A stretch of 64,000 bases of DNA from Chryseobacterium sp. CH25 (lineage in GTDB: Bacteria > Bacteroidota > Bacteroidia > Flavobacteriales > Weeksellaceae). Shown piece by piece: positions 27,424-36,504 of the stretch (position 1 is its first letter; each line of letters starts with the position of its first letter). The stretch spans positions 248,001 through 312,000 of the forward strand of contig NZ_NRQT01000004.1 in NCBI RefSeq assembly GCF_004119455.1, given 5' to 3'. Under the pieces are notes generated by a model, which had not been told where the DNA came from, did not search any database, and saw nothing but the letters and a program-made list of their open reading frames with translations. The position numbers and the translations under genes are program-made.

Positions 27424-28449
27424 ATGGAGCACAATATTCTTATTATCGGCGGCAATGGATTGGTGGGTAAAACAATTGCCCGTATTTTACAGAAGAGAAA
27501 CCCTCATCTCAATATTTTTATTGGTGGACGTAGAGGAGGAAATACTGATAGAAGTTTAAAGATTGATCTTACTGATCCCAATTCTTTTCATGCGATTACA
27601 GATCACAAAATAGAACTGATTATTCTTTCAGTGAATGATAAGTCAGATCATGTTCTTCAGTTTGCTATAAAGAATCATATCGATTATCTGGATATTACAA
27701 AACCTACTCCTGACCTGATGAAGGCCTATGATATTGCAAAGAAATCAGATGTCAGCAGCCGAATTGTTTTCAGCTCCGGATGGATGGGAGGAATAGTACC
27801 TGGTCTGGTGAATGTTCTTTCAAAAGATACTGATGATATTCAGGCTGTGAAACTCTTTGTGTACTATTCGGTTAAAGATCTGGCAGGAGAAAGCTCGGCC
27901 CATTTTATGGCAGAAAATGTGGCAGTTCCTTTTCATGATTATAAAAATGATAAACCCAATCCAGTCAGACATTTTTTGAATACCGAACCTTATGAATTTT
28001 CTTTCGGAATAGGAAAAAGAGATGCCTATAATTTTGATGTTCCTGATCTGTATATCCTGAACAGAGTTGAAAGAATCCCTAATGTAAGCGTAAAAATGAC
28101 TTATAATTCTAAATTTATTACCTGGCTTTTAGGAAGTTTTCAATATCTGAGAATTTACAATATTCTTTCTTTAAAAGAAAGGAAAATGATTTTCGGATCA
28201 AGCGGAAATGGGGATCAGGCCGTCTTTGAAGTACTAGTGCAGGATAAAAATGGGCACAAAAAATTAAGCCTGCAAAGTACAAAAGGGCAGGCCGAGCTTA
28301 CTGCTTTATCAGCTGTTTTACATACAGAAGAATTGTTGAGAAATCCTCATGAGAACAATGTTTATTTCAGTCACCAACTGCATGAACCTTTATCGTTACT
28401 GGCTCAGCTTGATGCCTATGAAACGATTAATACCCATATAGCATCATGA
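27424..28449 (+). CDS. Saccharopine dehydrogenase-like NAD(P)-binding protein
   Basis: 341 residues beginning with a Rossmann glycine motif (ILIIGGNGLVGKTIARIL) and a basic segment IFIGGRRGGN typical of NADP binding. The middle shows FSSGWMGGIVPGLVNVL, as in saccharopine dehydrogenase-like oxidoreductases of unknown substrate. It overlaps the next gene by four bases (ATGA), so both are made together. Substrate unknown. Confidence 0.75.
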   Translation: MEHNILIIGGNGLVGKTIARILQKRNPHLNIFIGGRRGGNTDRSLKIDLTDPNSFHAITDHKIELIILSVNDKSDHVLQFAIKNHIDYLDITKPTPDLMKAYDIAKKSDVSSRIVFSSGWMGGIVPGLVNVLSKDTDDIQAVKLFVYYSVKDLAGESSAHFMAENVAVPFHDYKNDKPNPVRHFLNTEPYEFSFGIGKRDAYNFDVPDLYILNRVERIPNVSVKMTYNSKFITWLLGSFQYLRIYNILSLKERKMIFGSSGNGDQAVFEVLVQDKNGHKKLSLQSTKGQAELTALSAVLHTEELLRNPHENNVYFSHQLHEPLSLLAQLDAYETINTHIAS

Positions 28450-29024
28450 AAAAAATAGCCATTATCAACGGTCATCCCAATAAAGAATCATTTAATTTTG
28501 GTATTGCAGAGGCCTATAAAAACGGAGCCATAGAGGCAGGAGCAGAAATCAAAGAAATTTTGATTGCAGATCTGAACTTTAATCCCAATTTACAGTTTGG
28601 CTATCAAAAAAGAATGGAGCTGGAACCAGATTTGTTAAAAGCGTGGGAAATGATCCAATGGGCAGATCATCTGGTTTGGATACATCCGGTCTGGTGGGGA
28701 GGATTGCCTGCTTTAATGAAAGGTTTTATAGATCGGCTTTTTCTTCCTGGATTGGCCTATAGATACCGTGAAAATTCAGTTTGGTGGGATAAACTTTTAA
28801 AAGGTAAAACAGCCCATATTATCACAACAATTGATCAACCGGGTTGGTATTATTGGCTGATGTATGGAAGGCCAAGCGTCAATCAACTTAAGAAATCAAC
28901 ACTGGAATTCTGTGGAATAAAACCGGTGAAAGTTACGTATCTGGGTATTATCCGGACTTCTAGCAAGGAGCAGCGGGAAATATGGCTGAAGAAAGTGAGA
29001 TCATTGGGACAAAAACTAAGATAA
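28446..29024 (+). CDS. NAD(P)H-dependent oxidoreductase, flavodoxin-like quinone reductase
   Basis: 192 residues of the NQO/KefF/MdaB flavodoxin-fold family: MKKIAIINGHPNKESFNFGI binds the FMN or FAD phosphate, and WIHPVWWGGLPALMKGFIDR is the family signature. It should reduce quinones or nitro compounds in the cytoplasm with NAD(P)H. The start overlaps the previous stop by four bases. It is followed by a strong terminator. Confidence 0.88.
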   Translation: MKKIAIINGHPNKESFNFGIAEAYKNGAIEAGAEIKEILIADLNFNPNLQFGYQKRMELEPDLLKAWEMIQWADHLVWIHPVWWGGLPALMKGFIDRLFLPGLAYRYRENSVWWDKLLKGKTAHIITTIDQPGWYYWLMYGRPSVNQLKKSTLEFCGIKPVKVTYLGIIRTSSKEQREIWLKKVRSLGQKLR

Positions 29025-29033
29025 TATCAAATA

Positions 29034-29096
29034 AAAAGACCGGAAGTTGGAAATTCTTATAACTTATCAGTATCATTTCCAGCTTCCGGTCTTTTA
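29034..29096. terminator. Bidirectional terminator between oxidoreductase and siderophore-interacting genes
   Basis: AAAAGACCGGAAG and CTTCCGGTCTTTT, with further pairing inside (ttggaaa with tttccag), form a long stem with T runs on both sides. Convergent genes end on either side; the last bases overlap the stop of the minus-strand gene. Confidence 0.85.
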
Positions 29097-29816
29097 CAAT
29101 CCTTTTTTTCCTTCTATCCAATAGGCCTGGGATCTTATACATTTGGAAGAAACTCCTTTAGCCTTTAGGTATTTCTTTATCAGTGACATTCGGTCTCCGT
29201 TTCCTGTAAGGTAAAAAACGGCATTATCATTATAAATGGCTTCCTTTTCTTCCCTCAGAAAATCAGTTAAGGCTTCTATGATTCTCATTGTACTGTTTTT
29301 GGGACTGTGATAACCATATAAATTGAGGCTTTCCAGAGTCTGAGATTCTTCCAGCTCATGAAGACAGATAAATAATGAGCCTGCCTCTTCCACAGCTTCT
29401 TTAATGGAAAGAGAGCTTCCTAATGAAGTTTCATCTCCTATAGAGAAATGAATTTTGGCTCCAGGCTCAAAGAATCGTTTGCCTCTGGGCATTAATATTT
29501 TTATAGAATCCCCAACGGATAATTGGGTCGCAAAACAGCTTCCCACAGCTGAATCATCATGAATATGAAATAAAACTTCAAACGTTCCCGCTTCTCTGTT
29601 AAAATTGAACGGAGAATAATTACGAAAATCCCTGTCGTTAATTCTTATTCCAATAGCATAAGCAGGTTCATACTGGATATCCGCTAAATCTGCTTCAAAA
29701 CGTACAAGACGAAGATTTCCGGAAATAGTTTCTATATCAATAACTTTACAATCTTTGAATTTTGAGGACCATACATTTTCTACCGTATCGTTGATCCATT
29801 TAGGTAAACTTGGCAT
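29094..29816 (-). CDS. Siderophore-interacting protein (ferric-siderophore reductase-like)
   Basis: 240 residues of the SIP family: an FAD-binding barrel with IRINDRDFRNYSPFNFN (R-x-Y-S type flavin motif) and a C-terminal SIP segment with ETSLGSSLSI and VFYLTGNGDRM. These proteins use NAD(P)H to reduce ferric siderophores inside the cell and release iron. It is next to an AraC regulator on the same strand, a frequent pairing for iron genes. The chromophore and electron donor are not provable from sequence. Confidence 0.82.
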   Translation of the reverse strand: MPSLPKWINDTVENVWSSKFKDCKVIDIETISGNLRLVRFEADLADIQYEPAYAIGIRINDRDFRNYSPFNFNREAGTFEVLFHIHDDSAVGSCFATQLSVGDSIKILMPRGKRFFEPGAKIHFSIGDETSLGSSLSIKEAVEEAGSLFICLHELEESQTLESLNLYGYHSPKNSTMRIIEALTDFLREEKEAIYNDNAVFYLTGNGDRMSLIKKYLKAKGVSSKCIRSQAYWIEGKKGL

Positions 29817-29951
29817 GAGTAATTTTTATTGCAAAGGAAGCTGCAAAATGTAAATGTTACGATAGCTGTTCCATGGGAATGATTGGACAATTCGTGGTTG
29901 AGAGTGTATAAGAAAAGTGAGTGTGATGGACGTTTTTATTCTGTTTTTGAA

Positions 29952-30815
29952 CTACCTGTTTGAGTTTCTGAACTCTGAAGGCGACTGGTTTTCCTGCTTT
30001 GAAAATAAGCGGCTAAAATAAGTATGATCATTATATCCCAACTCATAGGCAATTTCCTTTACTGTAAGTTGAGTAAAAGCAAGTAAACGTTTAGCTTCAA
30101 TTAAAATTTCCTGATGAATCCAATGTTGAGCAGGCTTACCAGTCACTTCACGGATAGCTTCTGTAAGATATCCTCTTGAGATGTTGAGCTTGTCAGCATA
30201 TTCGGATGGACTTTTCATGGTTTTGTAGCTTTGTCTCACCATGATTTTGAACTCCCGCGTCAATTGTAAAGCACGATTTTCGCCAATAGTGTGAGAATCG
30301 TTCTCTTTTGAATAGATGAAAGCAAACATCCCTATAAAAGTATTGAGTAGAGATTGAATCACTAAGAAACCTTCTTTGGATGCCAGCATCTCCTCTGTAT
30401 AAAAAGAATGGAGTATTGCAGCTGCATTATTGAATTTTTCCACCCATATTTTCTCTACTGCCAGAGGCTGTATTCCTTCCAGAGACTCCTCAAAAACTGA
30501 ACGTACAGCATCCGGTACCAAATCAGATTTTATGGCAATAAACCATCCGTTCACTTTGTTCATTAAAAGCCCCTGATGAACCTGCCCTGGTAATACGCAG
30601 AAAATAGTGGGATCTTTAGCTTCTATAATATTGAAGTCAACCATCATTTTTACATGTCCGCTTTCCATGAAGGTAAATATATAATGACTGTCACGATGTA
30701 TTCCTTTATCTATAAGGATTGTCTCCGTATGATAGGTACGCTGATCCATCCTTTTTATATGGAAACGATGCTTGGAAATATCACTTAAATCGTAAGTAGG
30801 AATGGTATGCTTCAT
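29952..30815 (-). CDS. AraC-family transcriptional regulator
   Basis: 287 residues: N-terminal cupin-like domain (FTFMESGHVKMMVDFN, VLPGQVHQG) and C-terminal double HTH with the recognition segment IAYELGYNDHTYFSRLFSK and the end NQSPSEFR. It lies upstream of the siderophore-interacting gene (135 bp) on the same strand and probably regulates it or an oxidative or iron response. The effector is unknown. Confidence 0.88.
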   Translation of the reverse strand: MKHTIPTYDLSDISKHRFHIKRMDQRTYHTETILIDKGIHRDSHYIFTFMESGHVKMMVDFNIIEAKDPTIFCVLPGQVHQGLLMNKVNGWFIAIKSDLVPDAVRSVFEESLEGIQPLAVEKIWVEKFNNAAAILHSFYTEEMLASKEGFLVIQSLLNTFIGMFAFIYSKENDSHTIGENRALQLTREFKIMVRQSYKTMKSPSEYADKLNISRGYLTEAIREVTGKPAQHWIHQEILIEAKRLLAFTQLTVKEIAYELGYNDHTYFSRLFSKQENQSPSEFRNSNR

Positions 30816-30903
30816 CTTGTTGAAACTGCTTTTACAAAGCTACAATAATATGGAGGATCGATACATAAAAAAATCTCCTGTGGTGACAGAAGATTCTAAA
30901 TTG

Positions 30904-31539
30904 TTATTTTGCTTTAGAAAAAGCCATTTTTACTGCCAGGTAAGTCAAAACACTTGCCATAAACCACTTTTGTACTTTAATCCAGGCAGGATTATTACTG
31001 AAAAATAGAGCAACTCTTGCAGCAGTTAATACAATTAAGAAATTAACACTGAAGCTTACCAGTACCTGAACAACCCCAAGTTCCAGACTCTGAGTTAACA
31101 CAGAACCATACTCAGGTTTGATGAACTGCGGGAAAAATGACAGATAAAAAACGGCTACTTTCGGATTGAGAACATTCGTTAAAAAACCAATGGTGAATAG
31201 CTTTTTAGGACCATCGTACGTTGTATTTTTATCAACATCAAAAATATTTTTGCTGTTAGGTTTAATAGCTTGATACGCCAGATATAAAAGATATATCGTT
31301 CCCAGGGTTTTAAGAACGGTATAGGCAAATGGAACAGCCAATAACACAGCCGTTAAGCCAAAAGAAACCATAATGATGTGAAACATAAAGCCACACACAA
31401 CTCCCATTAAAGAAATAAAGCCGGATTTTTTTCCCTGTGTTATTGATTTTGAAATCAGGTAAATCATATTAGGTCCCGGACTAATGACTAAGATGAGTGC
31501 TGCCAGAATAAAGAATGAAAGATCTTGAAGTGGGATCAT
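30904..31539 (-). CDS. LysE/RhtB-family amino-acid exporter
   Basis: 211 residues, about six membrane helices, with the family N-terminal motif VISPGPNMIYLISKSITQGKKSG split over helix 1 and loop 1, and FLTNVLNPKVAVFYLSFFPQF in the middle. LysE-type translocators export lysine, threonine, homoserine lactone or similar compounds using the proton gradient. Lone gene; substrate unknown. Confidence 0.88.
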   Translation of the reverse strand: MIPLQDLSFFILAALILVISPGPNMIYLISKSITQGKKSGFISLMGVVCGFMFHIIMVSFGLTAVLLAVPFAYTVLKTLGTIYLLYLAYQAIKPNSKNIFDVDKNTTYDGPKKLFTIGFLTNVLNPKVAVFYLSFFPQFIKPEYGSVLTQSLELGVVQVLVSFSVNFLIVLTAARVALFFSNNPAWIKVQKWFMASVLTYLAVKMAFSKAK

Positions 31540-31723
31540 TAATTTTTATACAAATGTCTTATTTCTTGGAGTTATATACAATACATCAATGAAAATTACT
31601 GGAAAAAGATAAATTATAGATTTTGTTTTATTGCGTTCAAATACCCACTAATTCGTGATATAAAAACAAATGTAAATACTTTTTTTTGTAAATTTCAGAA
31701 AATAAAACATTTACTATTTACAA

Positions 31724-32443
31724 ATGATTAATGTTATGACTATTGAAGATATTTATCATGCCTTAAGAAAGTGGAAAACTTTAATTGATGCTTATATGAG
31801 CGGAAATAAAGACAGTAAGAGCGAAATTATGAAATATCTGAATCAGGGAACTCATTTTTCCGTTGATGAATCTGATATTGAAGAATGGAAAAAACTTCTG
31901 AAAGATACAGAAGATGAAAGAAAGGCCATCCATGCTTATGTGGGAATAGATGAAGATCAGCTTAAGTTTTTTCTGATTGATTCCTGCAGTGATCTGTATG
32001 CCGATTTTGAGCATATTTTTGTGAAACAGTTTTCTCATAGATCTCCGGATATTACCATAGAGAAAGTTCCGATAGTTACTTCCTATCCCCCTATTAGTTC
32101 TGAATCAGCAATCAGCAGAAATTTTACATTTAATATGTATTGCAGTGACTGGGTAGATGCTCAAAAAGGAGGTGATTTTTTTCAGTTGATTAAGATCCCC
32201 TTTAGTGATTATGATAAACTTGATCTTAAGAAAGGAGAATCCTGTGTGTGTTTTTTGGGTTTAACCAATAAAGTTCTCAATAATACACCAATTTCTGATT
32301 ATCATATAGAAATTATTACAGTAAAGGATATAGGAATAGGGCAGATGAGTCAGTTTGCTGAAGACTATTCCACGCCTAGGCCACCATTTACCAATGATTC
32401 TATTGAATATCAACTTTTACAGAAAAGCAATGCTTACATATAA
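31724..32443 (+). CDS. Unknown cytoplasmic protein heading the kinase-regulator operon
   Basis: 239 residues, no signal peptide, no membrane segment and no domain I recognise. The N-terminal half is helical and charged (IYHALRKWKTLIDAYMSGN); the second half looks beta-rich (VCFLGLTNKVLNNTPISDYH). Its stop overlaps the next start by 14 bp, so it is coupled to the membrane protein and two-component pair that face the R-body locus. A role as sensor or R-body-related protein is a guess from position. ATG 31724 is first; ATG 31736 is possible. Confidence 0.65.
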   Translation: MINVMTIEDIYHALRKWKTLIDAYMSGNKDSKSEIMKYLNQGTHFSVDESDIEEWKKLLKDTEDERKAIHAYVGIDEDQLKFFLIDSCSDLYADFEHIFVKQFSHRSPDITIEKVPIVTSYPPISSESAISRNFTFNMYCSDWVDAQKGGDFFQLIKIPFSDYDKLDLKKGESCVCFLGLTNKVLNNTPISDYHIEIITVKDIGIGQMSQFAEDYSTPRPPFTNDSIEYQLLQKSNAYI

Positions 32444-33073
32444 TACTTTGTCATTTTATTTGCAATTTGTTATCAATTTGACCTTACTTACCGGTTGGGT
32501 TATACTGTTAACAAAAGATATAAGATCAAATGTATTACTAGTGGTATTTTTTTTCGGGGAACTTCTGTTGGAGCTATCCGATTTTGTAGACCGTGTTCTG
32601 GATTTGCATACCATCAATATTTTTAATTATCCACTAAGCCAGTTTTTTGGTTTACTGATGATCACGGCCATTTATGATCGGTATTTTTTTCAATAGGAAA
32701 GCTATTGAAGTTAGTGATCAGTATTTTTGCTGTTGTATTGTTGGTATTCAACCTTATGTATATGCAGAATATTCATTCAGCTACTTTTTATTCCAATGTG
32801 GTGATGAGTATTATCCTGTGCAGTTTTGCGGCCTATTATTTTCTGTATATTCTTAAAAAAGGAAATACTCATAAAATATTATTTGTGACTAATATCCTGG
32901 TCTTTCTATTTTTTTCTGTTGAATGCCTGATTTCTACAACATTTAACTTTCTGATCAATAATTATCTTAAATGGGTTGCTCCCATTTGGTTATTCAGAGG
33001 GATTTTGCTGCTTTCTTTTTACATTTCTTTTATCAATCTTGGATGCTATACCCGGAAAATGAAAGTACCATAG
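32430..33073 (+). pseudogene. Multipass membrane protein of the kinase operon, frameshifted as read
   Basis: Two consecutive frames (32430-32696 and 32705-33073) both consist of membrane helices. The first ends YDRYFFQ at a seven-base T run; one extra T gives YDRYFFSIGKLLKLVISIFA and a single 214-residue protein with about seven helices. The following kinase has only one short membrane segment, so this protein may be its separate sensing part. It overlaps both neighbours (14 and 31 bp). If the break were real, two small membrane proteins of 88 and 122 residues would remain. Confidence 0.6.
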
Positions 33074-33807
33074 TATCATGGATATGGATTGGTATTGGAA
33101 TCTTATTCTTAACTACAGCCTTTATTATTTTATTGGTTACACATTATTTTGAGCAGATTAGAAAGAATAAAAGAAAAATGATACAGTTGGTTCGGAATGC
33201 AGAAACTGAATGTTGGGAAAGTATTCATTATTTACAGGAAAGGGATAGAGAAAGGCTATCAGAAGAGCTTCATGATAATATAATCTCCCAGTTGAATATA
33301 ATCCGGTTGAATATTAATACTAGAAATGGCAAAGAATTGAATTCTGATTTAAAAAGATCCATGCAGTTGGTAAGGGAGTTATCTCATAACCTTACTCCCC
33401 CGGATCTGAACGGAATAGAACTGTCTGATTTTATTTCCGATTATCTGGTGCAGATCAGTAAAGAGGTTGAGGTTTTGTATGTTAATCATACAGAACAGGA
33501 TATTTTAATCAGCGGTACAATTAAACTGAATCTTTTCAGAATTGTACAGGAGTTGATTACTAATATCCTTAAGCATGCTTTTGCTACTGAAATTACAGTT
33601 CTTCTGAGAGTTTCAGTGAAATATCTGAGTCTGGTTGTAAAAGATAATGGACGTGGATTTCCAATGGAAAAATATAACAAAGGAATTGGCATGAAAAATA
33701 TACAATCGCGAAGCAGAAAGATTAATGCGGTTTATAAATTTAAAACTAAACCAGAAAAAGGAACAAGATGTATTGTTTTTTTAACGTTAAACAACACTAA
33801 AATATAG
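33043..33807 (+). CDS. Sensor histidine kinase (NarL/HisKA_3 type)
   Basis: 254 residues from ATG 33043, chosen because it includes the membrane helix (SWIWIGIGILFLTTAFIILL) without the unlikely sequence before it. The phosphoacceptor histidine is H77 in RLSEELHDNIISQL. The ATPase part has the N-box (RIVQELITNILKHAF), the G1 box DNGRGFP and the G2 region GIGMKNIQSRS. There is no large sensor domain of its own. It should phosphorylate the response regulator encoded three bases downstream. Confidence 0.85.
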   Translation: MLYPENESTIVSWIWIGIGILFLTTAFIILLVTHYFEQIRKNKRKMIQLVRNAETECWESIHYLQERDRERLSEELHDNIISQLNIIRLNINTRNGKELNSDLKRSMQLVRELSHNLTPPDLNGIELSDFISDYLVQISKEVEVLYVNHTEQDILISGTIKLNLFRIVQELITNILKHAFATEITVLLRVSVKYLSLVVKDNGRGFPMEKYNKGIGMKNIQSRSRKINAVYKFKTKPEKGTRCIVFLTLNNTKI

Positions 33808-33810
33808 CCC

Positions 33811-34479
33811 ATGAAAATTAAGATAGGAATAGTAGATGATGATTTACTTTTTGTACAGCTTTTAAAAAATTATCTTGAGAATAATGCCCATTACGAGGTG
33901 GTACTCACTTCAAAAAGCGGTAATACATTTCTTCAGGAAGCTAGTGTTTTCTTAGATGTTCTTATTTTGGATTTGAGAATGAACGATGGAGATGGTTTGG
34001 AGGTTTTATCAGCATTACCTTCATTTCAGGATGAGATCAAAACCATTGTGCTTTCAAGTTTTTACAGGCGTTCTTTTATGGGGCAGATGCTGAAAATGGG
34101 AGCTCATGCTTTTTTGCCAAAAGAAATTGAACTGGAAGAGCTGTCTGTTGTCATTCATACTGTATATCATAATGGACATTATTTTTCCAGTGAGCAGATT
34201 GATGTGATGAGAGGCCAGCTGTCTAATAAACTTCCCCAGTTTCATGCTTATTCAAAGGATGATCTTACAGAAAGGGAAGTGGAAATTATCAGGTTGATCT
34301 GTCAGCAGCAAAGCACCAGGGAAATTGCTGATAATCTTTTTATTTCTCCTAAAACGGTAGAAACACATAAGACGAATCTGATGATCAAAATTAATGTGAA
34401 AAATATGGCAGGGCTGGTCATTTATGCTGTTCAGAATAATATTGTGGATGCTGCCGAGATTGTTTTGCTGGATAAATAA
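33811..34479 (+). CDS. LuxR-type response regulator
   Basis: 222 residues: receiver domain with acidic pair D9-D10 and phosphoacceptor D54 (LDVLILDLRMNDGDG), then a LuxR HTH (LTEREVEIIRLICQQQ and STREIADNLFISPKTVETH). It is the partner of the histidine kinase and is encoded three bases after it. It ends seven bases from the convergent end of the R-body locus. Control of the reb genes is likely from position; no direct evidence. Confidence 0.92.
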   Translation: MKIKIGIVDDDLLFVQLLKNYLENNAHYEVVLTSKSGNTFLQEASVFLDVLILDLRMNDGDGLEVLSALPSFQDEIKTIVLSSFYRRSFMGQMLKMGAHAFLPKEIELEELSVVIHTVYHNGHYFSSEQIDVMRGQLSNKLPQFHAYSKDDLTEREVEIIRLICQQQSTREIADNLFISPKTVETHKTNLMIKINVKNMAGLVIYAVQNNIVDAAEIVLLDK

Positions 34480-34486
34480 ATTATTT

Positions 34487-35344
34487 TTAGAGCTTATTTT
34501 TTCTTAAAAACTTATTAATTCCATGCTCTATTAAATTTTGGAAGACAAATTTTCCCAATATATTATTTGCCATAGCGAAATTTCCTGTTCCTACTCCTTT
34601 TACTTTAACATAGATTTTATCTTCTTTTCTGAATATATTGATGGTAACTGTACCTGGATTGTCAGGATCATGCAATAAATGACCACTTTGAGTGGTATTT
34701 ACAATAGTGAATGATTCTGAATAATTTTCCGTTTTTACCTTTCCCAGAATAAAAGCATTGGCAATTCCACCGTGTTCCCTGTTTGCAAAAAATACATTAT
34801 CTTTTCCTTTGAAGGCTAATGGGACAGTAGCACCTACGCTTTCTTCTTCTGCAAAAAAATTAAAGACATTTTTTTCTGTGATTATTTCGGTTACACTTCC
34901 AACCAGTAAAGTAAATTCATATTCATGTTCCTGAGCATCAATTTTACAATCCATTACCATCCATATATGGCGAATCCATCGGGCTACAATAAAACCTCTT
35001 TCCTCTTCTTTATCATGGATTATGTAATGTAAAATAATATGAAGTAGATCCTGTAACAGACTCTTGAACATTTTTTTTTGTGAATAGGCTGAGCTGGATT
35101 GATCATTAATTTTTTCATACGATGCTTTTTTATGGTCAGAAATGAAGAATTGATTTTTTTTTGGAATTAAATCAGTAAGCATTTTCTTATTCTGCTCCGG
35201 AAAAAGATTAGGACGAATATCTTTTTCTTTGTCTTCAGGCGGCTGGATTCCTGTGGAAAAACCTCTTGTTATGAAAAGAGATCTATGAGTAGTACCGACG
35301 CGAGGTATAAAGGAAGATTGCTTTGAAATAATATAACGAAACAT
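34487..35344 (-). CDS. Unknown protein at the end of the R-body locus
   Basis: 285 residues, no signal peptide. The first 90 residues are polar and probably disordered (QPPEDKEKDIRPNLFPEQ). After this comes a helical part (KMFKSLLQDLLHIILHYII) and a beta-rich C-terminal half with FFAEEESVGATVPLAFKGK and GTVTINIFRKEDKIYVKVKG. No known domain. It lies on the reb strand 95 bp after the last rebB and after a terminator, so it may have its own expression. Candidate cargo, assembly factor or effector of the R-body system; function unknown. Confidence 0.65.
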   Translation of the reverse strand: MFRYIISKQSSFIPRVGTTHRSLFITRGFSTGIQPPEDKEKDIRPNLFPEQNKKMLTDLIPKKNQFFISDHKKASYEKINDQSSSAYSQKKMFKSLLQDLLHIILHYIIHDKEEERGFIVARWIRHIWMVMDCKIDAQEHEYEFTLLVGSVTEIITEKNVFNFFAEEESVGATVPLAFKGKDNVFFANREHGGIANAFILGKVKTENYSESFTIVNTTQSGHLLHDPDNPGTVTINIFRKEDKIYVKVKGVGTGNFAMANNILGKFVFQNLIEHGINKFLRKNKL

Positions 35345-35382
35345 ATGATAATTTTTTAGAGATGAACGTATTGGTTAATCTG

Positions 35383-35417
35383 AAAGAAAAAGAGGGAGAA
35401 CCCTAATGTATTCTCCC
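35383..35417 (-). terminator. Terminator after the last rebB gene
   Basis: On the minus strand GGGAGAA pairs with TTCTCCC (loop of ten) and is followed by a T-rich tail (tctttttcttt). It separates the rebB array from the 285-residue gene. Confidence 0.6.
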
Positions 35418-35439
35418 ATTGAAAAACTTAAAAAAAACA

Positions 35440-35706
35440 TTAAGAAGCACTAAGCATTTTTGCAATCGCAATCGCATCGGATACGGTATCAATGCTGTAG
35501 ATCTGCATCACTCCCTGGGTAGTGGCTGCCTGTCCTAAAATATTTTGTTGATTTTGTGCATTTACTGCATTTTCAAACATAATTCCTGTAGAATGGGCTG
35601 CGGATTGATAAACATTCCCTAAAGCCATTGCTGGTGACTCTGCTACTACTTTTACATTAGCTTGCGTCACTGCATCTGTGATTTGTTGGTTAACTGTTTG
35701 TGCCAT
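35440..35706 (-). CDS. RebB-family R-body protein, paralog 4
   Basis: 88 residues with the RebB (killing-trait) signature: VNQQITDAVTQANVKVV, then ESPAMALGNVYQSAAHSTG, then MFENAVNAQNQQN. RebB-type proteins polymerise into R-bodies, coiled ribbons in the cytoplasm that extend on a trigger such as low pH; Caedibacter subunits are slightly longer (105-114 residues). Differs from the neighbouring paralogs at only a few positions (for example A-versus-S in QANV, S in AESPA). Last of four tandem copies. Confidence 0.88.
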   Translation of the reverse strand: MAQTVNQQITDAVTQANVKVVAESPAMALGNVYQSAAHSTGIMFENAVNAQNQQNILGQAATTQGVMQIYSIDTVSDAIAIAKMLSAS

Positions 35707-35793
35707 GTTATTAATTTTTTTGAGGGATTTCTCCCGTTAATACTTTTATCAATAAGGTGCTGCTTTATTTTTCAAAATAATCCCGGAACTGGG

Positions 35794-36060
35794 TTAAGAT
35801 GCTCCTAACATTTTAGCAATTGAAATTGCATCTGCAATAGTGTCAATGCTATAGATTTGCATCACTCCTTGGGTAGTGGCTGCCTGTCCTAAAATATTTT
35901 GTTGATTTTGAGCATTTACTGCATTTTCAAACATAATTCCTGTAGAGTGAGCGGCGGATTGATAAACATTTCCTAAAGCCATTGCAGGAGCTTCTCCTAC
36001 CACTTTTACATTAGACTGAGTAACTGCATCTGTAATTTGTTCATTAACTGTTTGTGCCAT
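35794..36060 (-). CDS. RebB-family R-body protein, paralog 3
   Basis: 88 residues, almost the same as the other three copies; it has VNEQITDAVTQSNVKVV, EAPAMALG, and a distinct end SIDTIADAISIAKMLGAS. The helical, alanine- and glutamine-rich sequence with hydrophobic faces fits self-assembly. Preceded by a gap holding the terminator at 36101-36131, so its expression may need read-through or its own promoter. Confidence 0.88.
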   Translation of the reverse strand: MAQTVNEQITDAVTQSNVKVVGEAPAMALGNVYQSAAHSTGIMFENAVNAQNQQNILGQAATTQGVMQIYSIDTIADAISIAKMLGAS

Positions 36061-36100
36061 GGTGTAAGATTTTTTAATTTATATTAACGTAATTGATTGG

Positions 36101-36131
36101 TTAAAAAACAATCGGGTGATTACCCGATTGT
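36101..36131 (-). terminator. Terminator inside the rebB array
   Basis: On the minus strand ACAATCGGGT and ACCCGATTGT form a perfect ten-pair stem around a four-base loop, followed by TTTTT. It lies between paralogs 2 and 3 and would lower transcription of the downstream copies. Confidence 0.75.
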
Positions 36132-36159
36132 AATTCTTTGTTTTTGTTCTCAATACTGA

Positions 36160-36426
36160 TTATGAAGCGCTGAGCATTTTTGCAATCGCAATCGCATCGG
36201 ATACGGTATCAATGCTATAGATCTGCATCACTCCCTGAGTAGTAGCTGCCTGCCCTAAGATATTTTGTTGATTTTGAGCATTTACTGCATTTTCAAACAT
36301 AATTCCTGTGGAATGGGCTGCGGATTGATAAACATTCCCTAAAGCCATTGCTGGTGCTTCTGCAACAACTTTTACATTGGATTGGGTAACTGCATCTGTG
36401 ATTTGTTCGTTGACTGTTTGTGCCAT
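36160..36426 (-). CDS. RebB-family R-body protein, paralog 2
   Basis: 88 residues with the same layout: VNEQITDAVTQSNVKVV, EAPAMALGNVYQSAAHSTG, MFENAVNAQNQQN, and the end SIDTVSDAIAIAKMLSAS identical to paralog 4. The mosaic of shared ends and starts among the four copies suggests gene conversion. Expected role: structural subunit of the R-body ribbon. Confidence 0.88.
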   Translation of the reverse strand: MAQTVNEQITDAVTQSNVKVVAEAPAMALGNVYQSAAHSTGIMFENAVNAQNQQNILGQAATTQGVMQIYSIDTVSDAIAIAKMLSAS

Positions 36427-36504
36427 GATTTTAATTTTTTATGATTTGATGGATAGATGGCCAGGCTTTCTGGTCACCCTTTTTTTGTAATGAAAGTATT
36501 TCTA

